Origin: JADFQT01 sp965216025
GTDB taxonomy: Bacteria > Chloroflexota > Dehalococcoidia > Lucifugimonadales > UBA3495
Direction: 5' to 3'
Length of the DNA: 64,000 bases
Assembly: GCA_965216025.1 (NCBI GenBank)
Contig: CBDCEX010000010.1
Span: forward strand, 1-64,000
This document shows, piece by piece, positions 9,049 to 17,928 of the stretch (the first letter of the stretch is position 1; every line of letters starts with the position of its first letter). The position numbers and the translations under genes are program-made. The notes beneath the pieces were generated by a model, which searched no databases, was not told the origin of the DNA, and worked only from the letters and a program-made list of their open reading frames with translations.

Positions 9049-9528
9049 ATGGCTGAGCGTAAATACTGGCTATTTAAATCCGAGCCCACCTCTTATTCCT
9101 TTAACGATTTATCGAAGGAAGAGAACCAAACCGCCGAGTGGGACGGAGTCCGGAACTACCAGGTCCGCAACTTCATGCGGGATGAGATGCGGCAAGGCGA
9201 CGCCGTCCTGTTTTACCACAGCAGCACAACTCCCACCGCCGTGGTTGGCACCGCGACTATCGTGAGCCAGGCCTACCCGGACGTAACCGCCTGGGACCCG
9301 CAATCCAAGTATTACGACCCCAAATCTTCTCCGGACAACCCGGCCTGGCTGGTGGTGGACATCAAGGCCGAACAGGAGTTCGCCCGTCCGGTAACCCTGG
9401 CGGAAATCAAGCAGAATGCGGCTTTAGGTGGCATGTTGCTGGTCAGGCGAGGAATGCGATTGTCGGTGCAGCCGGTTACCCAGGCCGAATACGAAGAGAT
9501 AGTGCAGCTCGGCACCCAAAATGGGTAG
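9049..9528 (+). CDS. EVE domain-containing protein
   Basis: The protein is 159 residues and is made almost entirely of one EVE domain, related to PUA and YTH folds. It begins with the characteristic KYWLFKSEPTSYSFNDL and contains WDGVRNYQVRNFMRDEMRQGD, VLFYHSS and the DPKS(S)PDNPAWLVVDIK segment. EVE proteins bind modified bases in DNA or RNA, and the length matches the free-standing bacterial Thy28-like type. The start ATG 9049 follows GTGGAGGATTA. No restriction or CRISPR genes are nearby. The stop is TAG, with another in-frame TAG four codons later. Confidence 0.9.
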   Translation: MAERKYWLFKSEPTSYSFNDLSKEENQTAEWDGVRNYQVRNFMRDEMRQGDAVLFYHSSTTPTAVVGTATIVSQAYPDVTAWDPQSKYYDPKSSPDNPAWLVVDIKAEQEFARPVTLAEIKQNAALGGMLLVRRGMRLSVQPVTQAEYEEIVQLGTQNG

Positions 9529-9604
9529 CCAACGCCGTTAGCAAAAGCATCACCCTCGAAATTCTTCTTCGGCCCCCTTCAGTAGCTGTCTCCAAACGAC
9601 CCCT

Positions 9605-9756
9605 GTCATTCCGAGTTTTCATGCTCCGGTGGAGCGCCACCGACGGATGAAAATGGGTTCCCTCAGCTCATGGTTCGACAGCCTCAGGACGAGCGGGCTA
9701 TTTACAGAGCAGAAGCCCTTCGGCCCGCTCAGGATAAACTCCGCGACTGAGGAATC
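9605..9756 (+). repeat. Dispersed repeat family A, diverged copy
   Basis: This copy starts GTCATTCCGAG and shares the blocks TTTTCATGCTCC, GGTGGAGCGCCACC, GATGAAAATGG, GCTCATGGTTCGACA and GCTATTTACAGAGCAG with the copies at 28374-28606, 32760-32996 and 54303-54540. It lacks the terminal CGCAATGAC end and part of the middle, so it is a truncated or diverged copy. It lies 76 bp after the EVE gene. Confidence 0.75.
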
Positions 9757-10036
9757 TAAACCCTGGGCCAATAAAACGCTAGGCGTCAGCGCTGCAGTTA
9801 CGCCATAGCCAATGCCGTCAGGACCATGTTCCCAGGGATTTTAGACCCCTCGCTTAGCTCGGGGCGACATTCTTAGTTAATTCTTCAGCCCTGCCCCGCT
9901 TTGCCTTGGCCCGCCTGCTCATTCCGCGGCATATCGGGCTGCCCAGGGTCCCGGCGCCCCTCCTTTACCCAAAAGACCCACTTTTCATACAAAATTGATA
10001 TAGGGAATGGCCTCCTACTCCGCCGAGGACTTGGGG

Positions 10037-10300
10037 GGTTAGCACCCTGTTTGCCAAGAGAGGCACATGGCTAACCTTAGTTAAATGAAGTAATACCGGC
10101 TGGTACATGGGAGAAGGCCGGGGAACAGCCCGGGGAGCAGGCTGGCGTTTCGCCGGTCGTGACCCCGGTCCAAACCATCGGGAGGTCCGGCGTCTTGCTC
10201 GCCAAGGAAACGACGCTCCTTGGCCTGGGCAGGGACGGGTAGCTCCTAAACCTGTGACGTAGCCAACAGACCCGGTATAAATGGCATGGCCGAAAGTCTG
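10037..10300 (+). other. Hairpin-rich leader upstream of a response regulator
   Basis: This stretch of the 784-bp gap (9529-10312) contains several potential stems: GGTTAGC (10037) with GCTAACC (10070), enclosing TGCC...GGCA; TACC/GGTA at 10094-10105; GGCG TTT CGCC at 10144-10154; and the perfect 8-bp stem GCCAAGGA (10201) with TCCTTGGC (10217). It may be a structured 5' leader of the response regulator gene or simply GC-rich DNA. It did not match a riboswitch consensus I know. The part 9757-10036 showed nothing recognisable. Confidence 0.3.
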
Positions 10301-10312
10301 TGAGGGGGTAAT

Positions 10313-10768
10313 ATGACAAGGATACTAGTAGTAGACGACGAACGGGATATCCGAGAGGTGGTCAAGACCACTCTCCAGGATAACGGTTACAAGGTAGTGG
10401 AGGCCAGCGATGGCGTAGAGGCCTATGCTGCCGCTGCCGACGCTGCGGTGGCCGAAAAGCCGGACCTGATAGTCCTGGACTTGATGCTGCCCAAGTTGAA
10501 CGGCTTTGAGGTACTGGAAAAGCTCAAGCAGAACCCACAGACCTCGTACATACCGGTGGTGATTCTTACCGCCCGGGGGCAAGCCCAGGACGAAACCAGG
10601 GCCTTGCGCTCCGGAGCGACCGATTATATGACCAAGCCCTAGTCTGCCGAAGAATTGGCCGATAGGGTGCGTATCGCATTGGACCAACGGCGGACCGCCA
10701 AGCCCCACACATTCAAGTCTGTCGAACGAGTCACCGATTCCCGCCGGAATTGGGCCCAACCTAACTAA
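10313..10768 (+). pseudogene. Single-domain response regulator with in-frame amber codon
   Basis: This is a receiver domain of the CheY/PhoP-REC type. MTRILVVDDERDIREVV provides the acidic pocket, LIVLDLMLP the phosphoacceptor Asp (about residue 57), ILTARGQ the conserved Thr, and YMTKP the conserved Lys. A TAG at 10640-10642 directly follows TKP, where the family normally has Phe or Trp. Reading past it, the same frame continues SAEELADRVRIALDQRR, a typical alpha-5 helix, and stops at TAA 10768. The product is either truncated by one helix (109 residues) or the gene is inactivated. A GGG-rich site (GAGGGGG) precedes the ATG. No histidine kinase is adjacent. Confidence 0.75.
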
Positions 10769-10803
10769 CTCCTTTATGACAGGCTTTTAGGGCGGCGCCC
10801 CGG

Positions 10804-12477
10804 CTACAGGGCGCCGTCTATACTTATGTCCAACAGCGCCGGTTTCCCGCTGGCGATGGCCTGTTCCGCCGACCGTCTCAGGGCGTCCGGATCCTCAACC
10901 CTCTCGCTGGAAACCCCCATGGCTTGGGCGATATCCGCCAAGGGTAGGGCGCTGGGAAAGTCCATGCCCACGTATTCGCTTTCCCGCTCCCGGTCCTCCA
11001 GCATCCTCCTCAGGTAGATGTCCATGTTAAGTTTGAGAATCCGGTAAGACCGATTGTTGCAGATGGCGTAGGTGACCGGAATATTGTACCGGGCGGCGGT
11101 CCACAATGCTTGCACCGTGTACATGGAGGCCCCGTCCCCTACCACCGCCACCACCGGCCGGTTGGGGTTAGCCAGTTGCACCCCCAACGCGCCGGGCATG
11201 GCCCAGCCCAAGGCGCCGCCCTGGATGCCGTAAAAGGAGCCAGGCTCGTCGAAATTCATTGCGCGCATCAGGGCTGGACGCGAGGTTACAGCTTCATCGG
11301 CGATAATGGCATCGCTGGGCAGAGCTTGCCCCAGCTCGTGCATCATGCGCTCTACGGCCATGGGACGCCGGTCCCAGTGCTCCTTGAGATTCCGCGCCGC
11401 CCCCTGATGATAGTGGCTTCGCTCCTCCGCCAGAGTGGCGGCCCGGGTGGCGGCGGCTTCTTTCGCCTGTCCCGACATATCCTGGTCCAAGGCTTGGAAC
11501 AGGTCTTCCAAACCGGCCTTGGGGTCGCACAGGATGCCCACCTCGGTAGGGTAGACTTTCTCCACTTCCCTGGCGTTGCTGTCCAGATGAATCAGCTTGG
11601 TGTTCGGACCGATGAAGGGCTCGGGCACGTAGAGGAAGGAGGAGAAAACGTTGGTGCCGACGGCCAGGACCACGTCGGCACCGGCCAGCTGCCGTCGCGT
11701 GGCGGCACTGTTTAGGTTAAGCATCCCGCCGAACAGGCTGTGGCTGGTGGGAAAGTTTACCTCGGTGTAAGCCGCGGCATAGACCTTGGCCCCCAGCAGC
11801 TCGGCCACCTTGACCATTTCCGGAACTGCCCCGGATTGGGCAATGCGGTCACCGATGACAATGACCGGATTCTCCGCTTGGGAGAGCAACTCGGAAGCAT
11901 GGGCAACCGCATCCAGGTCGGGCCGGCTCCGGAAATACCCCGGCGATGATGGGATGATGTCGGCGTCCACCTCCTCATCCAGCGTATCCCACGGGAAGGA
12001 AATAAACACCGGACCGGTGGGTGGGGTTTTGGCCTCCTTGAAGGCGCGGCGAATCACCATGGGAATGTCCGAGGCATGGCGGACCTCCGCGCTCCATTTG
12101 GTGTACTGGGAGGTCATCTCCACCAGGTTTCCCGAGAGCACCGGTTCGGTGAGCAGCATGCGAGTATCCGAGTTGCCCGCCGTCAATATTACCGGTGTGC
12201 CTCCGCGGTAGGCGTTGTAGAGGGCGCTGATGCCGTTGGCCAAGCCGCCGGCGATGTGGATGTTGGCGAAGGCAGGCCGCCCGCTGGCCCGGGCATAGCC
12301 ATCGGCCATCCCTACGGCGGTGCCTTCTTGCAATGCCTGAACGTACTTTATCTGCGGATAGTCCTGCAGCCCGTCCAGAAAGGGGGTTTCGCTGGTACCA
12401 GGATTGCCGAAGATGTGCTCGGTGCCCTCGGCGATGAGCATCTGGGCCAGGGCATGCTTGCCGGTCATTCTGGGCAT
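10804..12477 (-). CDS. Thiamine-pyrophosphate enzyme, benzoylformate decarboxylase/ALS-like
   Basis: This 557-residue protein has the three-domain fold of the acetolactate synthase/decarboxylase family. The N-terminal PYR domain has FGNPGTSETPFLDGL and the catalytic Glu in VQALQEGTAVGMADGYA. A central domain follows. The C-terminal PP domain carries GDGASMYTVQALWTA...CNNRSY, the GDG-N(x)26 TPP/Mg motif. The opening HIFGNPGTSE is closest to benzoylformate decarboxylase. The reaction is probably non-oxidative decarboxylation or carboligation of a 2-oxo acid, substrate unknown. The next gene downstream on the other strand is unrelated. A VOC-fold gene lies 70 bp upstream on the same strand. Confidence 0.85.
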   Translation of the reverse strand: MPRMTGKHALAQMLIAEGTEHIFGNPGTSETPFLDGLQDYPQIKYVQALQEGTAVGMADGYARASGRPAFANIHIAGGLANGISALYNAYRGGTPVILTAGNSDTRMLLTEPVLSGNLVEMTSQYTKWSAEVRHASDIPMVIRRAFKEAKTPPTGPVFISFPWDTLDEEVDADIIPSSPGYFRSRPDLDAVAHASELLSQAENPVIVIGDRIAQSGAVPEMVKVAELLGAKVYAAAYTEVNFPTSHSLFGGMLNLNSAATRRQLAGADVVLAVGTNVFSSFLYVPEPFIGPNTKLIHLDSNAREVEKVYPTEVGILCDPKAGLEDLFQALDQDMSGQAKEAAATRAATLAEERSHYHQGAARNLKEHWDRRPMAVERMMHELGQALPSDAIIADEAVTSRPALMRAMNFDEPGSFYGIQGGALGWAMPGALGVQLANPNRPVVAVVGDGASMYTVQALWTAARYNIPVTYAICNNRSYRILKLNMDIYLRRMLEDRERESEYVGMDFPSALPLADIAQAMGVSSERVEDPDALRRSAEQAIASGKPALLDISIDGAL

Positions 12478-12547
12478 GGCAAATCCTTTTAGCTTGCAGT
12501 TTTGGGGCGGGTTTAGCGGCTCGTGTCAACTGGTTTGGGTCGGGCGG

Positions 12548-12955
12548 CTATTGATAAATCATCCATTCCAACAAGTTGTCGTCCGGGTCTCTGGCGTAGA
12601 GGCTTACCGCCGGCAGGACGCCCCCTTGGCGAGCTCCCTTGCGGGGACCGGGCCCCCGGATCACCTCTACTCCCAAATCTGCCAGCATTTTTTGGCAATC
12701 CTCGACGGCGCCCTCCCAGACGAAACAGATGTCGGTGCAGCCTGGCACCGCGGTGGGGCCCCGCAGGGAGGCGGTGTAGCCCTCCGGATGGACGTTGATT
12801 TTGGAGTCGCCGATTTGAATCGAAAAGATATTGGCCGTACCCTCTCGCCATTCCGCTTCGTCGTTGATAGTAAAGCCCAGGTTTTTATAAAACAGGATGA
12901 GACGCTCGGCGTTGGCGGTGGGCATGGCAATGTGGTCGATGCCTACAGTTGGCAT
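12548..12955 (-). CDS. VOC-superfamily (glyoxalase/dioxygenase-like) protein
   Basis: The protein has 135 residues and one vicinal-oxygen-chelate unit of two beta-alpha-beta-beta-beta modules. It opens with GIDHIAMPTANAERLILFYK (first metal His) and closes with LYARDPDDNLLEWMIY, where the Glu is the usual metal ligand. Only one pair of modules is present, so a homodimer is expected. It lies 70 bp upstream of the TPP enzyme gene on the same strand, so they may be co-transcribed and handle related oxo-compounds. The exact activity (lyase, dioxygenase, epimerase) cannot be assigned. Confidence 0.82.
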   Translation of the reverse strand: MPTVGIDHIAMPTANAERLILFYKNLGFTINDEAEWREGTANIFSIQIGDSKINVHPEGYTASLRGPTAVPGCTDICFVWEGAVEDCQKMLADLGVEVIRGPGPRKGARQGGVLPAVSLYARDPDDNLLEWMIYQ

Positions 12956-13110
12956 GATTGCGAGGCCTCCGTTATCGGATAGCTTGGGTTGAATTGCCGG
13001 TACGGTGTCGCTGGCTCGAAAGGACCCATGTCATGCCGAAGGGCTCGGGGTGACATTTTGAGACAATTATCGACTCGCTGGCTGGGGGTCTATTAGCTTA
13101 GTTTGGTGGC

Positions 13111-13956
13111 TCAGCCCAGGGTAGTGGTTACGGAGCTGCTGACCGGCGCAAAACGCTCTAAAAATTGCAAAATCAGATTCCGGACCGCTCTGGGTTCGTT
13201 GGAGAGCAGACCGTGCTCGGCTCCAGGAATAATATACAACTCGGAACTGGAGATCGAATTCTGAAGCTGGCGTCCGCAAGGGAGCGATATACGGGAGTCC
13301 GCGTCCCCATGGACTATCAATGTTGGCATGGTCAGCTCCGCCAAGCGGGACTCCAGCGAGTTACCGATGTCCAGGTAGCTCTGAAGGGTTTTGGCGATGG
13401 CATCTACCCGTTCCTGGTTGATTTCCAACAGGGCTTGGAACCTGGCGGGCTCCCTTCGGCTCAATCCGGGCCAGCGATCTTCCAGGGCATTGGCGGCGGC
13501 GACGGTATCGCCGGAGGAGGCTTGGCTTACCAGAATTTGCGCCAGCTCCTGCTGCCGCACCGCCTGCTCGGCCTCCTGGAAGTAGGACATGGTATTTATC
13601 AGGAGCAGGCTCTGGGTCATCTCCGGGTGGTCCAGGGCAAACTGCATGGCTATGGGGCCGCCGGCGGAGGAACCAAGGATATGGGCTCGGGACACGTTAA
13701 GCTGCAACAGTAGTGAATGGAGGTCCTCGGTGTATCTCTCCAGGGAGTACCCTTCCGCCGGGGTTTCAGATTTGCCAGCGCCCCGGCGGTCGTAGAATAT
13801 TACGTGGAAGTGGCGGGCCAAAATTGAGGCATGGTGCTCGACCAAGGCCGCCGAGCCTTCCCCGCCGCCCAGACCCCCGTGGATCATTACCAGCGGCGGA
13901 CCCTGACCGTAAGTCTCGTAGTGCATCAGGTATCCGTTGATTACTTCATCAGGCAC
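13111..13956 (-). CDS. Alpha/beta-hydrolase fold protein
   Basis: This 281-residue cytoplasmic hydrolase shows the oxyanion-hole segment MIHGGLGGG, the YDRRGAGKS turn, the nucleophile elbow LGSSAGGPIA (Ser about residue 99), the acid in IVHGDADSRISL and the catalytic His in IPGAEHGLLSNEP. This completes a Ser-Asp-His triad. It resembles proline-iminopeptidase or esterase-type members. The substrate cannot be inferred, and there is no obvious operon partner. Confidence 0.85.
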   Translation of the reverse strand: MPDEVINGYLMHYETYGQGPPLVMIHGGLGGGEGSAALVEHHASILARHFHVIFYDRRGAGKSETPAEGYSLERYTEDLHSLLLQLNVSRAHILGSSAGGPIAMQFALDHPEMTQSLLLINTMSYFQEAEQAVRQQELAQILVSQASSGDTVAAANALEDRWPGLSRREPARFQALLEINQERVDAIAKTLQSYLDIGNSLESRLAELTMPTLIVHGDADSRISLPCGRQLQNSISSSELYIIPGAEHGLLSNEPRAVRNLILQFLERFAPVSSSVTTTLG

Positions 13957-14229
13957 AGGAGCCTCCCCAGGGTTCCTTGCTAATCGTTACCCACAGTCCG
14001 CCGGATTATCGCCCCATGTTAGCCCAATCTACACCCGGTGGCAAGCGCAAGCAGGCGCCACGGGGCGATGCGATACACTTATACCCATATTGGGACTTTT
14101 GGTATGAAAATGGGCGTTGAAAATGGCCGGCGAACTACTGCCTCATTCCAGGTTACCGGTCCTGATCTCGGGCCCAAGAATAGGCGACCTGTCCTTGGCG
14201 GCTCGGCGCTGGAAAATGTTTAGAAATTC

Positions 14230-14259
14230 TTGACAACCCAATTCGCGGAACCCTACAAT
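14230..14259 (+). promoter_or_regulatory. Sigma70-type promoter for the HMG-CoA-lyase-like gene
   Basis: TTGACA at 14230-14235 is separated by 18 bp from TACAAT at 14254-14259, close to the housekeeping consensus. It lies about 150 bp upstream of the start at 14412 and faces the right way. It is the only strong promoter seen in the 455-bp gap 13957-14411. Confidence 0.5.
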
Positions 14260-14291
14260 CCAAACAGGCCAAACAGCGATTGGCCAAACAG
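14260..14291. repeat. Three direct CCAAACAG repeats at the transcription start
   Basis: CCAAACAG occurs at 14260-14267, 14269-14276 and 14284-14291, immediately downstream of the predicted -10 hexamer. The position fits an operator, but the repeats are short and their function is inferred only from location. Confidence 0.35.
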
Positions 14292-14411
14292 GCGATCTGC
14301 CCACCAGGCAAATTGCGTTCCAGCATAGGCGTCTGGGAAGAACACCGCGCTCCAGCCCCAATTAATTCCCATCCCCCAATGTTATGAATCCTTAACGCAA
14401 AGGAGGCAGCT

Positions 14412-15597
14412 ATGTACCGGTGGCCCAAAGTAAACTACTAAAGAAGAGGGTATGCGGGAAGGCATGCAAATCGAGGATGCCAGCATCAGCGTCGATGACA
14501 AGGTCAGCTTGCTGGATGCCATCTCTGAGACTGGATTACAGCAAATAGTGATCGGGTCTTTCGTCAGTCCCAAATGGACCCCGCAAATGGAGCGGATTGA
14601 CGAGATCGTCACCAAATTTACTCCCAAGCCCGGGGTCACCTACACCGCGCTGGCCCTCAACGCCCGGGGTGTGGAGCGGGCCAGGGCGTATTCCCCGCCC
14701 CTGACCATTGAACGAGATCGTTATCCTCGGCTGACCTGCCACATGTGCGATGTGTTTGTACGTCGCAATACCAACCGGTCTCAGATGCAGGAGATGGAGC
14801 GCTGGCCGCAGATAGTGGCCTAGGCGCAGGAGCTAAACGTTCAGGAGGCCGGCATCGGCTGTAACGCCAGTTGGGGCTCCAACTTCCTGGGTGAGTTTCC
14901 GGTGGACAGCTTGATGACCCTGCTGGAAAAGCAGCACAGCATGTGGGACGAGGTGGGTATCAACGTGCTCAGCTGCGCCATGGGCGACCCCATGAGCCAC
15001 TGCACTCCGGCCAAGGTCGAAGAGAGCGTCCACCGGGTTAAGGAAAAGTGGCCGGAGATTAACCACATCCGGTTGCACCTGCACAACGGACGCAACATGG
15101 CCATCGCCTCGGCCTACGCAGCTATGCGGACGCTGGGTCCGGAGGATACCCTGGACCTGGACGGCACCATCGGTGGATTCGGCGGCTGCCCCTACTGCGG
15201 CAACGGTCGCGCCACCGGCATGGCGCCCAGCGAAGACCTGCTCCATATGATGGAAGACATGGGTGTGGATACCGGCGTCGACATAGACAAATTGGTCGAC
15301 TGCGTCTGGATGGCCGAAAGCATCATCGGTCGCGAGCTGTATGGTCACGTTTCCAAGGCTGGGCCGCGCCCCAAGAAGTTGGAGCAGCTCTACGACATAG
15401 ACATGACTTTCGTGGAGACTCTGGACTCGGCTACCCACTTCAAAAAGGGTCCGGGACAGTACGAGGGCGGCATCTACCCCTATCAGCAGCCAATCACCAG
15501 TCCCTATCGGGAACGGCTGGAGCGGGGTGAGCCTGCTTATGATTCAGCCAATGGTGACTACCCCTGGAAGCAGGACTGGTTCCCGGCCAAAGGGTAG
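14412..15597 (+). pseudogene. HMG-CoA lyase-like (HMGL/DRE-TIM) enzyme, two lesions
   Basis: This is a TIM-barrel lyase or condensing enzyme of the HMG-CoA lyase family. The perfect site AAAGGAGG (14398-14405) stands six bases before ATG 14412, which opens MYRWPKVNY. One extra base near 14440 is then needed to reach the frame that carries MREGMQIEDASI, the REG-x-Q substrate motif. A TAG at 14821-14823 follows ERWPQIVA. The same frame continues AQELNVQEAGI and on to HLHNGRN and the signature GGFGGCPYCGNGRATGM, ending at TAG 15597. Re-initiation at 14902 would give only the C-terminal half. Both lesions together suggest decay, or less likely base-calling faults. The intact protein would be about 390 residues. 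Confidence 0.75.
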
Positions 15598-15728
15598 AGA
15601 CCTCTGGCAGGTCCCCAGGCATAACCCGGACCGGGGCGTGGATTTCCGCGTCCCGGTTCTGTTTTCCGGCCTGGCGTTTTAGTAGACCAGTTGAGTAAAC
15701 GAATTGATTAGACCGGGATGGTGTAACC

Positions 15729-16310
15729 ATGACTACCAGCCCCGTAGACCCCAACCGAGTGCTTTTAACCGGCGAAAATTCTTTTCTCCGGCTGGCCCAG
15801 GAAGATGCTGGTCCCCACCTCACCCGGGTCAGCCACTGGCGGGTGCTGCTCTCGCCGGCGGGTCCGGGCCATGTTTTGTTTCTGAAAAGTGATGTGGTCG
15901 GCAATGAAGTCCTAGTCTACTCCGACAATATCGCCTTAACCCGCTGGCTGCAGGTGGAAATTGAGAGCCTGCTATTCCCGGAGTTCGCAAATCTCGACTT
16001 GCCGGTGATCGACGCGGCGTTTACCAAATCCGGCGATGGCCGCTCTTTCTGGACCGAAAAAGTGGAGAGCGAAGAGGATATCATTGCCCTTACCTGGTAT
16101 GACTTTCTGGATCCCTTTGTCTTGCGGTTGGAGGCTGGTTCCAACTCGACCAGACCCCACGGAGTCTACAGCTGTTTTGTACCCGCCCGCCAGGCCCAGG
16201 TGACGTTTAACGGCCTGGTGGCCGAGGGAAAGGTCTTTCTGGAAAAGCGGGGCGAAAAGCAGAGCAGCGCGGCCTGCCTGGCCTGGTCGGAGACCTGGGT
16301 CCGTCCCTAG
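15729..16310 (+). CDS. Hypothetical protein (193 aa)
   Basis: I do not recognise this family. The frame starts at ATG 15729 behind a GATGGTGTAACC leader and encodes a soluble protein with alternating beta-rich segments (HWRVLLSPAGPGHVLFLKS, GVYSCFVPARQAQVTFNG). It has no signal peptide, membrane segment or cysteine cluster. Its stop codon TAG lies inside the left terminal repeat of the 180-bp inverted-repeat element at 16306-16485, so its natural 3' end may have been altered by that insertion. It is preceded by the HMGL-like gene but separated from it by 131 bp. Confidence 0.6.
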   Translation: MTTSPVDPNRVLLTGENSFLRLAQEDAGPHLTRVSHWRVLLSPAGPGHVLFLKSDVVGNEVLVYSDNIALTRWLQVEIESLLFPEFANLDLPVIDAAFTKSGDGRSFWTEKVESEEDIIALTWYDFLDPFVLRLEAGSNSTRPHGVYSCFVPARQAQVTFNGLVAEGKVFLEKRGEKQSSAACLAWSETWVRP

Positions 16311-16485
16311 AAGTCTGGCCGGAAAGCCATTGGCCGGGTTTTGCGCTACGCGAAGCAGACGTATTCAAGACTTATATGGCATGGTAGTGCATGTAATACG
16401 TTGCAACACCCACTATGCCATCGATAATCGACGTTAAGAAAACGCTGGCCTAGGGGGAATCGAGGTTTCCGGCCAGACTTCTAGG
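16306..16485. mobile_element. 180-bp MITE-like element with 20-bp perfect terminal repeats
   Basis: CCTAGAAGTCTGGCCGGAAA at 16306-16325 is repeated as its exact reverse complement at 16466-16485. The 140-bp interior is non-coding and contains a weaker internal inverted repeat (ATGGCATGGTAGTG near 16378 with CACTATGCCAT near 16411). No clear target duplication was found. It could be a miniature transposable element or a long-range hairpin between two convergent genes. Confidence 0.6.
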
Positions 16486-16511
16486 ACCCGGACGCTTACC
16501 CCGGCGCCAAG

Positions 16512-17226
16512 CTAGACCTGCCGGGCCAAGGTCAAACCCCAAACTGAGCTCGCTCCGGCCCGCTTCAAGGCTTCCGCGCATGCCGAAAGAGTGCTGCCCG
16601 TAGTGGCAACATCATCAATCAAAATAATCTTGGCTCCGGCGGCATCGCCCCGGCAGTCGAAGCTATCGGCCACATTCAGCCGGCGCTGCTCCAGGCTGGT
16701 TGCCTCCACCTGGGGCGGGCTATCTTTGATACGCTTTAGTAGACCATCATTTACTGCCAGCCCGCTTGGCTTGCCTAGCTCCCTGACCAGGAGCAAGGCC
16801 TGATTGTAACCCCGGCGACGGAGCCGCCGGGGATGCAGCGGGACCGGTACCAGGGAATCCCCTGGAAGGGGATGAGTCTGGAGGTATTGGGACAGAATCC
16901 CCGCCAGTTCGGGCGCCAAAGCTCGTAGGTTTCGATACTTCAGGTTGTAGACAGCGTCTTGAGTTAAGCCCTCCATCAGCAAGGGGGCTCGAATACCATC
17001 TACGGCCAAGGCTCCAGCCCGGCATCGGCCGCAAACGCCCGTGCGGCCGCCAGGCGGGGGCTCGGCGCAAACCGGACAGAAGGGGCGGCCTTAATGCCGG
17101 TAGGGCTTCTATGCAAGTTGGGCAGAGAAGTTGCCCATTCGCCTGGCACCCCAAACAATGGAGGGGAAGGACCAGGTTCAGAGCCGAGTGGGTCAGCCGG
17201 CTGAGGCCAGTGTAGAAGTCCATCAC
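16512..17226 (-). pseudogene. comF: ComF-family phosphoribosyltransferase-like protein, frameshifted
   Basis: The product is related to ComF/GntX, used in competence or DNA uptake. The N-terminal part from ATG 17226 reads LVLPLHCLGCQANGQLLCPTC, the first half of the zinc ribbon. Near 17079-17085 one extra base in the CCCCTTCTGTCC context shifts the frame. After correction the second half CPVCAEPPPGGRTGVCGRC follows, then LVPVPLHPRRLRRRGYNQA and the PRPP-binding loop IILIDDVATTGSTL. Without the shift only the C-terminal 165 residues (from 17009) can be read. The corrected length of about 238 residues is normal for the family. This is a probable pseudogene, and a sequence error cannot be excluded. 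Confidence 0.8.
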
Positions 17227-17282
17227 CCTGCTGTTATAAGAGATTATCTGGAGTTTTGTAAAGTAGGGTTTGTATTGGGTGC

Positions 17283-17780
17283 TTACGCGCTGTCTTTCAG
17301 CGACCGCCAGCGAGCCAGAATCAACCGGTCCCTGGGAAATGCCAGGGTTGGCAGACCCTCCAGAGGGTAAAATCCCAACTCCAGGGCTTCCGTCCCGGCT
17401 TCCAACTTGCCTCCCGTTTCCACCGCGGCATAGGCGGCCACCACGACTGGATGCCCCTTTTCTGAAAATAATCCAACCAATTCACATATTTGCACCTGTA
17501 GCCCGGTCTCTTCCCGCACCTCCCGGGCGGCTGCCTCTTCCACGACTTCGCCCCGGTCGACGTATCCGCCGGGTAAGCTCCAAAGTCCGTAGCCGGTTTG
17601 CACCGCCCGGCGCAGCATCAACACCAGCCCGGCTCGCTCCACTACCGCTGTAGCCGCTACCTTGGGGTCGTAGTACACCACCCGGCCGCACTGGGAGCAC
17701 ACCGGGCGGACTATCCCCTCCATACTTCTCAGATCCAAAGGGATTCCGCAGCCGGCACAATATTTATCTTCAGGCATCAT
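17283..17780 (-). CDS. NUDIX hydrolase with N-terminal zinc ribbon
   Basis: This 165-residue protein hydrolyses a nucleoside-diphosphate derivative. Residues 8-37 form a zinc ribbon (CAGC and CSQC). The NUDIX box begins at GGYVDRGE and ends REVREETGL (about residues 71-92), with all acidic metal ligands present. This layout resembles the NADH pyrophosphatase (NudC) C-terminal half or small zinc-ribbon ADP-ribose pyrophosphatases. It lies 57 bp downstream of the comF start on the other side of the gap, in the same orientation, and no operon is evident. Confidence 0.88.
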   Translation of the reverse strand: MMPEDKYCAGCGIPLDLRSMEGIVRPVCSQCGRVVYYDPKVAATAVVERAGLVLMLRRAVQTGYGLWSLPGGYVDRGEVVEEAAAREVREETGLQVQICELVGLFSEKGHPVVVAAYAAVETGGKLEAGTEALELGFYPLEGLPTLAFPRDRLILARWRSLKDSA

Positions 17781-17928
17781 GACTCCGGCAGCTTACCACG
17801 CCGGCAGCCTCCGCCACAAAATAGGCTCAACACGCAGTTGAGAACACTTTTTTCAGGGCGCCCGTCGGAGTAAGCTTTTTAGTACCGAGCCACATAGTAT
17901 CCCGCTATACCGGGCTGACGGTGTAAAA

